Source: Sthenelais limicola (Eukaryota > Annelida > Polychaeta > Phyllodocida > Sigalionidae). Taken from it: a stretch of DNA of 64,000 bases. Below are positions 53,870 to 61,922 of the stretch, piece by piece (position 1 is the first letter of the stretch; each line of letters begins with the position of its first letter). Both the position numbers and the translations under genes were made by a program. Location of the stretch: contig OW804097.1 in assembly GCA_942159475.1 (NCBI GenBank), positions 114,142,582 through 114,206,581 of the forward strand, in the 5' to 3' direction. Below the pieces are notes generated by a model that had not been told where the DNA came from, did no database searches, and saw only the letters and a list, made by a program, of their open reading frames with translations.

Positions 53870-54900
53870 ATATGCCAATACACAACACTGTCAAACCTAC
53901 AGATCTAGGCCTTCTCTCATAGCATAATGGGTCAGATTTTCAGAAAATGTAGAATTGGCAACTCTGAATGTTTAGTAATTCCTGCTAAATTCTGCTGAAC
54001 AAATGATACATTTTTGGTATATCAGAGTATATTTGGTATCGCATTGATTTAAAGTATCAGTTCTGTTCTGCTAAGCTGCATTTTGAAGCTCAATTTTGTC
54101 TTAAATGTAAGTTATTTGAAAGGATTGGTGAAGGCGAATTGTACATGTTCTGAAAATCTGACCCATATATATACCAATACACAACACTGTCAAACACTGC
54201 ACCTACAGATCTAGGCCTTCTCTCATAGCATATATACCAATACACAACACTGTCAGACACTGCACCTATAGATCTAGGCCTTCTCTCATAGCATATATTC
54301 CAATACACAACACTGTCAAACACTGCACCTATAGATCTAGGCCTTCTCTCATAGCATATATACAAATAAACAACACTGTCAAACACTGCACCTATAGATC
54401 TAGGCCTTCTCTCATAGCATATACCAATACACAACACTGTCAACTACTGCACCTATAGGTCTAGGCCTTCTCTCATAGCATATATACCAATACACAACAC
54501 TGTCACTGCACCTATAGATCTAGGCCTTCTCTTATAGCATATATACCAATACACAACACTGCACCTATAGATCTAGGCTTTCTCTCATAGCATATATACC
54601 AATACACAACACTGCACCTATAGGTCTAGGCCTTCTCTTATAGCATATATACCAATACACAACACTGCACCTATAGATCTAGGCCTTCTCTCATAGCATA
54701 TATACCAATACACAACACTGCACCTATAGATCTAGGCCTTCTCTCATAGCATATATACCAATACACAACACTGTCAAACACTGCACCTATAGATCTAGGC
54801 CTTCTCTCATAGCATATATACCAATACACAACACTGCACCTATAGATCTAGGCCTTCTCTCATAGCATATATACCCAACACTGTCAAACACTGCATCTAC
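53870..54900. repeat. 63/53-bp tandem array interrupted by an A insertion
   Basis: Unit: CATATATACCAATACACAAC, ACTGTCAAACACTGCACCTA, TAGATCTAGGCCTTCTCTCA, TAG. Short units lack the GTCAAACACT segment. The reverse frame at 54090-54443 repeats every 21 codons because 63 is a multiple of three; not a gene. A stray partial unit, CTAGGCCTTCTCTCATA, reappears at 55689. Confidence 0.95.
53929..54164 (+). mobile_element. Family A2 MITE inside the 63-bp array
   Basis: GGGTCAGATTTTCAGAAAAT to GTTCTGAAAATCTGACCC. Undisturbed units read AGCATATATACC; here AGCATAAT precedes and ATATATACC follows, consistent with an ATAT duplication plus one changed base. Confidence 0.88.
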
Positions 54901-55688
54901 AGATCCAGAAAAGTGTACCGCCTTGAATTGGATTGTTCTAATAGTTTGGTTATATTTCTGAACGCCTAATATTGTTCTTATATATACAAATGAAGCATTG
55001 TCGTGAAAACGGCCCTCCCAAACCGCCCAGGTATCCCGATTACTAAACTATTTCTAGCTGCTTGGTCACGCCAGTTACGGCATGGCTACCGAGTCCCGTT
55101 CTCGTTCAGACATTTTGCTTTGAGTTTATCTGCTCAGGTCATATGGGTTCCACCAACCCAACGACCATGCAGCAGACAATAAGATTTTAGCAGAAGAATC
55201 TATATTTCGTTACCTTTTTAATGGAATAAATGATAATCCCGGATTTTCTACCTGCAACAGGCTATGTCAGGTTTGTTTTTCTGATCGGAGGGCTTCCCCG
55301 ACCTGCCGCTATATATGACGTCATTGCGCACATGGTCATGTGACCGAATCGGATGATATGATTGGCTTAGAGTCGTGTTGGGCCTCTTCCATCTATTTTG
55401 TTATGGCGGCCATTTTAAACAGCCCTCGCTTCGAATATGCGGTTAGCGATAACTTTTTAATTATTCATTGAATGAAACATTTTTCCATTTGAACCTTGCT
55501 CCCCTTGACTCGATCTAGCATCTGGGATCGGTTAGAAAGTTCCGGAAAAAAATAAAGCATGAAAACAGGTCGATGATGGGCAGTTTCTGTATATACGTCG
55601 TTTCTCCCTTCGGTCAGTGCCCCGGTCACGTGATTTGAGAAACATAGCAGAGCTATTCCTAGCGGAATAGCGGTAAGGGGGCTGTTCG
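54901..55688. promoter_or_regulatory. Non-repetitive block with promoter-type motifs (tentative)
   Basis: About 790 bp of higher-GC sequence standing between two pieces of the 63-bp array. It holds TGACGTCA (CRE type, about 55316), GGTCATGTGACC (55333), ATTGG (reverse CCAAT, about 55361), ATGGCGGCCATTTT (YY1-like, 55404), a GGTCACGTGA E-box (55624) and a perfect hairpin, GCTATTCC-TAGC-GGAATAGC (55652-55671). Such motifs cluster at CpG-type promoters of animals. No exon or transcript evidence is visible, so the call is tentative; it could also be an unknown inserted element. Confidence 0.3.
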
Positions 55689-55717
55689 TCTAGGCCTTCT
55701 CTCATATCATAATTATA

Positions 55718-56018
55718 TGATGTGTTATATAGAAATGAGTCACAAGTTACAAATAAATGGATTTTGAGATATCATCATATTTGGAAAAATGGGATCAAAC
55801 CGATGCTAATGATAGTAAGCACTTGAATATCCAATAAATGTTTCTATTTTTGTATTACTTTTTTTTAATTTTATATACATTTTAAGTTTTATATTTTTAT
55901 TTTTGAAAAGTATCTCCAGGCGGCGAGTTACTAGTAGCTGAATATATATATATACTCCATAGGATGAGCTGAGAAATGCATGGATATATCTAATACGCTG
56001 TCCTGACATTTTATATAG
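55718..56018 (+). mobile_element. Family B MITE, 3' truncated
   Basis: ATATGATGTGTTATATAGAA to AATACGCTGTCCTGACATTT. Confidence 0.77.
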
Positions 56019-56136
56019 TGCGCAATCTCCCACAATAAATACTATTAATAATTCCTACCACCATTCTCTCTATGTATAGTAACATGCAGTTAGTAGTATA
56101 TATGAGAATTGGGCCTATTGCCTGGCACTGCATATG

Positions 56137-56359
56137 AGTGAAAGAGCCAGAAAATGTACAATTCACTTCCACCAATCCTCTCAAATAACCCGAATTTAAG
56201 ACAAAAATAAAGTTCAACCTAGCCAAACAGATAGCTATAATCAATACAATGCCGAATATACTCGAATTTACCTAGAATTGACAACAATTGCAGTCGAATT
56301 TAGCAGAATGTATTAAATGTGTAGAGCTGCCAATTGTACATTTTCTGAAGATCTGACCC
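56137..56359 (-). mobile_element. Family A1 MITE
   Basis: GAGTGAAAGAGCCAGAAAAT to TTCTGAAGATCTGACCC; mixed end types, flanks ATAT and ACAT. Confidence 0.85.
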
Positions 56360-56517
56360 ACATAAGATACTCCAGGGGTACCTTGCTGGTGCTGTTTGGA
56401 ACCGTCCTCAGTGGAAGGAAACAAGGTTTCTGCTGTAGGAGTAATTGAATCTCTGTCTCCTTGGAAGCTGTACCGGAGCAGTTAGGCCTTGTCAATATGC
56501 TAATTCTACATCACTTG

Positions 56518-56732
56518 AGTCAAGTTGTTAGAGAATGTACAATTAACCTTCACCAAACCTCTTGAATATTCCAAATTGAAGACACAAATGATTTTTCAAA
56601 ATTGAATTCAGCATAACCGAACAGATTGCTTGAATCCAGGTAATACAAATATACTCAGATTTTATACTAGTATTGACGTTTTTCCCAGTCTAATTCAGCA
56701 GAATATACTAAATGTGTAGAGCTGCCAATTGT
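56518..56732 (-). mobile_element. Family A3 MITE, right end lost
   Basis: GAGTCAAGTTGTTAGAGAAT to GTAGAGCTGCCAATTGTG, then foreign sequence. Confidence 0.75.
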
Positions 56733-56849
56733 GCCGGGAACAGTTCCCATACGGACTGAATTAGCTGAAACACTAATACGCATAGAATCGTTATCATTTG
56801 TATTTCTTACCTTTCCTAAACATTGACTGCAGGGATTAATAGGCAGTGC

Positions 56850-56880
56850 CTCAGCAAATGTACAATTTGCATTCACTCAG
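56850..56880 (-). mobile_element. Family A terminal fragment
   Basis: CCTCAGCAAATGTACAATTT then GCATTCACT. Confidence 0.5.
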
Positions 56881-56885
56881 TATGG

Positions 56886-57355
56886 TGATGTGTTACAGGA
56901 AAGTAAAGGGAAGTCTCCACTGGCTGCGGTAAGCTCTGCGGTAAGCCTTGCGATGGTTTCTGCTGGTTCTGTAGGTGGAGAGGAATGACGAGGTTCTGCC
57001 TACATGGATGACTGGCTATGTAGGCAGGACCTCGCCACTTCTCACCATCACAGCACCATCGCAAGGCTTACCGCAGAACTTATCGCAGAGCTTATCACAG
57101 GAAGTGGAGACCACCCTTAAGTCACTAGTCACAGTTTGACATTTTCATAGTGTTGTATTAACAGGATCTCTTTGTGGGAACTGGCTCATTCCTAGGGTGT
57201 CTAACACATTAAGCCGCATAAATACTTGTATCAAATTTCAAGACAGTGTATTAAATATATTCATGCATTTTTAAGGGCATCCTGTAGAGTATATTTAGCT
57301 ACTTTACTAGTAATTGTCCGCCCTTTTTCGAAACACACATATCAAACTTAAAATA
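56886..57355 (-). mobile_element. Family B MITE split by foldback element F
   Basis: Left piece GTGATGTGTTACAGGAAAG, right piece from GTCACTAGTCACAG to GTAATTGTCCGCCC and AACTTAAAATATAGA. Element F lies between. Confidence 0.78.
56907..57117. mobile_element. Element F, Harbinger-like foldback MITE with TAA duplication
   Basis: 211 bp that is nearly one large hairpin: AGGGAAGTCTCCACTGGCTG and GTAAGCCTTGCGATGGT at the left pair with ACCATCGCAAGGCTTACCGC and GAAGTGGAGACCACCCTT at the right. The inner ACGAGGTTCTGCCTACAT also pairs with ATGTAGGCAGGACCTCG. TAA lies at 56904-56906 and 57118-57120. The host B consensus reads GGAAAATGAGTCAC, so the duplicated triplet is TGA in most copies and TAA here. 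A 3-bp TWA duplication is the PIF/Harbinger signature. Confidence 0.82.
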
Positions 57356-57831
57356 TAGATCTCTATTATACACTTAGCTATGTTGCAAAATCAATGCAAC
57401 ACGCATTTATTGAATTCACCCAAAGCACAACTAATAACGGTTAATATACATGTATTTCAATAAAAAACTTACGTTCGTAGGATAACATCTTTAGCTTTTG
57501 ATCGACGTAAAGGTTTCGCTCTCATCTAACGTCAGTTAAACCCCAACGGGTTCTACTTTGTGTTCCATTCTTTAACAGCCGATCTAAAACTCATTGATCA
57601 AAGGTTTGGAAGATTTCGTTCAGTTCTTTTTGCTACATTACTAAATACGTATGGGATTTCAGGGGTGCTTTTCATGGGTGCTATTTGAAAAGTTAAATAA
57701 CACTTATGTGCTATTTGAGCTGAATATCCACAAGATTGATGGAAAGTAACGCAAAAGACTATTAAAATCGAGGTCTCTTGTTGATTTAGGATGTAATAAA
57801 TACCTAATAGCACTCTGTTTGGTTTGTAATC
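57356..57831. other. Unassigned sequence
   Basis: No recognised feature. Confidence 0.4.
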
Positions 57832-57902
57832 GATCAAGACGTTGGGTCAAATGGCACCCCACCCCTTTGTTGTGCCGTGCGATTTGACCCAACATCTCGA
57901 TC
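57832..57902. other. Imperfect 23-bp inverted repeat
   Basis: GATCAAGACGTTGGGTCAAA plus TGG against the reverse of CGATTTGACCCAACATCTCG plus ATC, with a 25-bp spacer. Probably the core of another foldback; boundaries not found. Confidence 0.6.
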
Positions 57903-58129
57903 AATTAGAAACCTCCATTGTGCCATTTGCTATAATAATACATGAAAGCCTGCATATGTATATTCCCGTGCCCCACCACAATACTTTCCTACAGTGACTC
58001 CACTTATTATCGCTCACCTGCGACCTCCCCCCCCCCCCCCTCAGCTGAATCACCATATACCAGCAGTAGCATGTTGATATATTCGGTCATATAAACCAAA
58101 ACACGAGTAAATCTGGTATGTGTTTGTAA
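57903..58129. other. Unassigned sequence with a C run
   Basis: C run at about 58027-58040, preceded by TTATTATCGCTCACCTGCGA, which resembles TATTATCGCTCATCTGCGG at about 22714. Confidence 0.4.
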
Positions 58130-58375
58130 GGAACCCTTCAGGAGAACTTTTGTGCAGACTGTGAAGGGGAGCCACCTTTTGTGCGCAGACTCTAAAAGTG
58201 TGTCAGGGCATCTTTTTGTGCACTCAGAATACACTGATGTAGGTGGGGTCATGATAATTTGCACAAACTTTCAAGGGGGGCCAAGATATTTCGCACAAGA
58301 CTTTAAGGAGGGGGGGGGGGTCATTCAATTTTGCACAATTTTTTCTCCACTCCCCTCTTAGTGGTTAATTAATTA
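58130..58375. mobile_element. Family H element, left end unclear
   Basis: Four TTTTGTGCAnACT-type phrases, a G run at 58309-58319 and a right end CTTAGTGGTTAATTAATTAT. The final AGGGACTGTTCA-type bases are degraded. Confidence 0.5.
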
Positions 58376-58412
58376 TGATAGCTGAGAGTGCAGCTTTAAT
58401 ACCACCAGATCT

Positions 58413-58647
58413 GAGTCAGATTTTCAGAAAATGCACAATCTACAGTTCTACACATCTCTCAAATTCTGCTAAATAAGAGTGGAAAATCATACATACTAGG
58501 TAAATCTGAGTGTATTCTGTATTGTATTCATTCAATAAATCTGTCTGGTTAGGTTGAACTGAATTTTGAACCTTATTTCCGCCTTAGATGTGGGTTATAT
58601 GAGGGGATTGACGAAGGCCAATTGTACATTTTCTAAAAATCTGACCC
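58413..58647 (+). mobile_element. Family A MITE, diverged subtype
   Basis: GAGTCAGATTTTCAGAAAAT to TTCTAAAAATCTGACCC. The interior differs from A1 (CATACATACTAGGTAAATCT, CATTCAATAAATCTGTCTGG). Confidence 0.82.
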
Positions 58648-59017
58648 ATATAGAATGCCCCACCTGAATGTAAAGGAAATGTCGGAACCAGAAACAGGGC
58701 TAGAGAATCAGCAGCTCAGGGAGCATACACTAGATAAGACAGGATTTACAGGAGGATTATCCACACGTATAATGGTTTCTATTGCCATGGTAATAGGCAT
58801 AGCAACAGAAGCATTGCCTGGAGAGTACAGGAGGGGCTGTGGGTGGCTGTGGGGAGGGGAGACGTGATTATCCTGGGTACAATGAGGGGGATTAGGATTG
58901 TTATACTGGATAGAGGGGGTGGATTAGGGGGCAGGAAGGGTAGGCTTGTTAATCCTGCCGTGTAGAAAGCAGGGTTTGTGATGTAGGATCAGGGTCGTTT
59001 CCTGTGCCAGACACTCT
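58648..59017. other. Unassigned sequence, partly G-rich
   Basis: 58827-58960 is G-rich (GGGGAGGGGAG, GGATTAGGGGGCAGG). No credible frame. Confidence 0.45.
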
Positions 59018-59226
59018 GGGTGAAGTCGTCAGAAAATGTACAATTGTCTGCTAAATTAGGCTACAATTTGGTCAATACTGGGTTAATTCGAGTATATTCT
59101 GCACTGCATTGATTCTGGCAATCTGTTTGGTTAGGTTGAACTGAATTTGAACTTCATTTTCGTCAGAAATTCGGGTTATTTCAGAGAATTGGTGAAGGTG
59201 AATTGTACATTTTTTGCGATTTCATA
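59018..59226 (+). mobile_element. Family A1 MITE, left interior deleted
   Basis: GGGTGAAGTCGTCAGAAAAT, then directly TGTCTGCTAAATTAGGCTAC. Ends TTTTTTGCGATTTCA. Confidence 0.8.
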
Positions 59227-59571
59227 TCTATCTATGATTGTAATCAGAGAAACACACCGGGTCATCCAAATCCCCGGCTACATCACATATCAGAAATCTA
59301 GAATCTCACTCGCCTTGGAACAGCTTAATACTTAGAAAATAGTTATAGACTTCATTCTCATATGCCTTAAATGTAGCGCTCTGATTGGCTGCAAGCTAAC
59401 AAAAGCAATTAACTGCGAAACCACCCACGTTCGATAAAGTTGATTAAAACATGGATTATAAGAAACTAGACGAATATTGGATGTTATTTTGAGAGATAAT
59501 TGATTAGATTTGTTTCCTTGGAAGAAGATATAACTGTATAATGTCTCTTATGTTACAATGTTAATAGGGGA
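59227..59571. other. Unassigned AT-rich sequence
   Basis: No recognised feature. Confidence 0.4.
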
Positions 59572-59572
59572 A

Positions 59573-59816
59573 TTGCATACCCGCCATTTTGGACCTTGAT
59601 TCGCATAGACTTATGGGACTAATTGTACCCAAAAGTCCCCATTGTTCCCATCATACATTGTATTTATACAAGCGATGTTATTGGTGAAAACATTCTTGCA
59701 ATTTGCAATAAAAATGTTGCAACAAATTTGCATGTCACATTTCAACAAAATCCAATTGCACTTTGACAAAATTCACTTTGACAGACATGTGCAGCGGCAC
59801 ATGCGAATCCCCTATT
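59573..59816 (-). mobile_element. Family D MITE, internally shortened, TTAA-like edges
   Basis: TAGGGGAATTGCATACCCGC to GCACATGCGAATCCCCTA, about 244 bp against about 330 for the full family. Both edges read TTAATAGGGG or its mirror, compatible with a TTAA or a TA duplication. Confidence 0.8.
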
Positions 59817-59905
59817 AATGCTTCATGAGGACAGATTTGTTCAATTCGGAACAAAAGCTAACTTTGTCGACTAGTTAATCAGTAGCAAACGTTGCTTCTG
59901 TGAGA

Positions 59906-60047
59906 GGGTGAAGGCACCAGAAAATGTACAATTCAATTTCACCAATCCTCTCAAATAACCTACATTTCAGACGAAATTGCAGTCTAATTTAGCAGAATTG
60001 ACTAAATGTGTACAGCTGCCAATTCTACATTTTCTGCAAATCTGACC
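59906..60047 (-). mobile_element. Family A1 MITE, 142-bp deletion form
   Basis: GGGTGAAGGCACCAGAAAAT, then CATTTCAGACGAAATTGCAG where about 90 bp are missing, then the normal right end TTCTGCAAATCTGACC. Confidence 0.82.
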
Positions 60048-60136
60048 AATATGGCTTCTCGGCTCAGAGAGAAATATCATTCACTTTTGGAAACAGGAGC
60101 TCAAATAGAATCTAGGAGAAGGAACCAATGCTATTT

Positions 60137-60362
60137 GGGTCAAATCCTCAGAAAATGTACAATAGGCAATATTTAATAAATTCTGGTACATTACTCTGAA
60201 GAATGGTCAATACTAGGTATAATTGAGTATATTTCGTATTGCCTGGATTCAAGCAATCTGTTCGGTTATGTTAAACTAAATTTTGAAAGTAATATTTGTC
60301 TTAAATTAGGAATATTTGAGAGGATTGGTGAAGGCGAATTGTACATTTTCAGACGACCAGAC
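60137..60362 (+). mobile_element. Family A3 MITE
   Basis: GGGTCAAATCCTCAGAAAAT to TTCAGACGACCAGACTC. Confidence 0.8.
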
Positions 60363-60745
60363 TCATTTATGATATGTGGTCCGTAATGTAGGGGAAGGAA
60401 GAGGCCATGGCAGTCTTTGTGATGTGTAATCCACAGTTTAGCATTCTTAACCAAAGTTCTAAGACAGCTTTGTTCCTATTTATTTATATTCTTTAGAAGT
60501 GTTTTAGGCAATCATTCTAAGTCAGAACTAGTTTAGAAGTAGGGATAGTTCAGTGCAGTAGAAGATGCCCAGTTGACCTAGGCCTCTAATAGACCAAATT
60601 TAAAACAGAAATGAGGTTCTAGATTTTATGTGCATAAAGGTCCTTTTCAGGGCAAGGTGATTCTTTTGGAGGTAATGAGTTAGAATATATGTTGAAGGAG
60701 AATTTGAACTGAGACTTGAATATGTAAATGATATGTGAGTATGTA
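60363..60745. other. Unassigned sequence
   Basis: No recognised feature. Confidence 0.4.
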
Positions 60746-61175
60746 TGGGTCAGATTTTCCTTATGTGATGTATTATAGGAAAATGATTCACAAGTCTCAA
60801 AAAATATTTTTTGAGATGTCATCACATTTGAAAAGATGAGATCAAGTGGATTCCAATGATGGTAAACATGAAGGATATCTGAGAAGTGTTTCTATATTTT
60901 ATGTTAGGTATATTGACTTTTGAAAAAAAGTTTGCAACATTTCTGGGTGAGCAATTACTGGTAAAGTAACTAAATGTACTCGTTAGGATGATCTTTGAAA
61001 CGCAGGAATATTTTCAATTCACCGTCTTGAAATTGTGTATGTGTATTCATATGACTTGAGGCGCTAAACCCTCCAAGTATCAGAACATTCCACCAAAGAG
61101 ATCTCGTGGATAAAACACTTTGGAAAATATCGTTTTAGCGACTTGTGATGCAGTTCCCTGAAACACATCACACAT
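60746..61175 (+). mobile_element. Family B MITE, complete (reference copy), flanked by A ends
   Basis: The B copy spans 60766-61170, from TGATGTATTATAGGAAAATG to TTCCCTGAAACACATCA. It is preceded by a stub of an A end (ATGGGTCAGATTTTC, 60744-60758) and followed by the same bases starting the next A copy (61174). The repeat flanking B may be chance juxtaposition or a recombination trace. Interior order: GAGATGTCATCACATTTGAA, AGTGGATTCCAATGATGG, TTTCTGGGTGAGCAATTACT, GTCTTGAAATTGTGTATGTG, CCAAAGAGATCTCGTGGATA. Confidence 0.82.
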
Positions 61176-61407
61176 GGGTCAGATTTTCAGAAAATGTACA
61201 ATTCGCCTTCACCAATCCTCTCAAATAACCCACATTCAAGACAAAAATCAGCTTCAAAATGCAGTTTAATACAACAGAACTGATACTTTAAATTAATGCG
61301 ATACCAAATATATTCAGATATACCTTGCATTTATCATTTTTCAGCTGAATTTACCCGAATTTTCCAAATGTGAGCTGCTGATTGTACATTTTCTGAAAAT
61401 CTGACCG
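61176..61407 (-). mobile_element. Family A2 MITE
   Basis: GGGTCAGATTTTCAGAAAAT to TTCTGAAAATCTGACCG. Confidence 0.86.
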
Positions 61408-61892
61408 TTATAAGGTCTGACGATCCATAAGGCCGTCACAATGGCCGAATTGCCAGGACCTCTAATCCTCAAATAAAGGCAAATAAAGGCATCACCATCA
61501 AACATATAATTTCCAAGCAGTATTCCAGCCCCAGGGCAAGTTTCTATATGTAGCTTTACTTTGCCGGAAGTATTCTCATCTGCCCTCACTTTCAACAACT
61601 CACCTAATCTCCCTTATTATCGCTCTGTCACGCATGCGCACAAACCTCAGTCAGTGGCCCTCTGGTGTGCCAATCATGCACTATTCACTGGAATAACAAC
61701 GTCACGAGATACTAATAAGCAGGGGACACCTGAAGGTCAGTGCGCATGCCCACAGAGTCACGTCAGCATGACAGTTCACCTTGTAAATTGGGCTGCAGCT
61801 CTCTCGTCTAGAACTATTGATTTCTCGTCATAGAAATGAGAGTTAATTAGTACCGGGAATACCTCTTCATGTTATGGTTGTCACAACAATAT
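61408..61892. other. Unassigned sequence
   Basis: A 90-codon frame (61561-61833) has no domain. Two GCGCATGC-type words (61634, 61742). No gene claimed. Confidence 0.4.
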
Positions 61893-61922
61893 GGGTCAAA
61901 TTTTTTTAGAATGTACAATTGC
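61893..61922 (+). mobile_element. Solitary family A left end
   Basis: GGGTCAAATTTTTTTAGAAT then GTACAATTG; the rest of the element is absent. What follows to the window edge has no A, B, C or D copies, so this may mark the border of another long insertion. Confidence 0.6.

Noticed and set aside
54090..54443. 117-codon reverse frame with a 21-residue repeat
   Set aside because: Follows from a 63-bp tandem unit divisible by three, and starts inside the inserted family A element.
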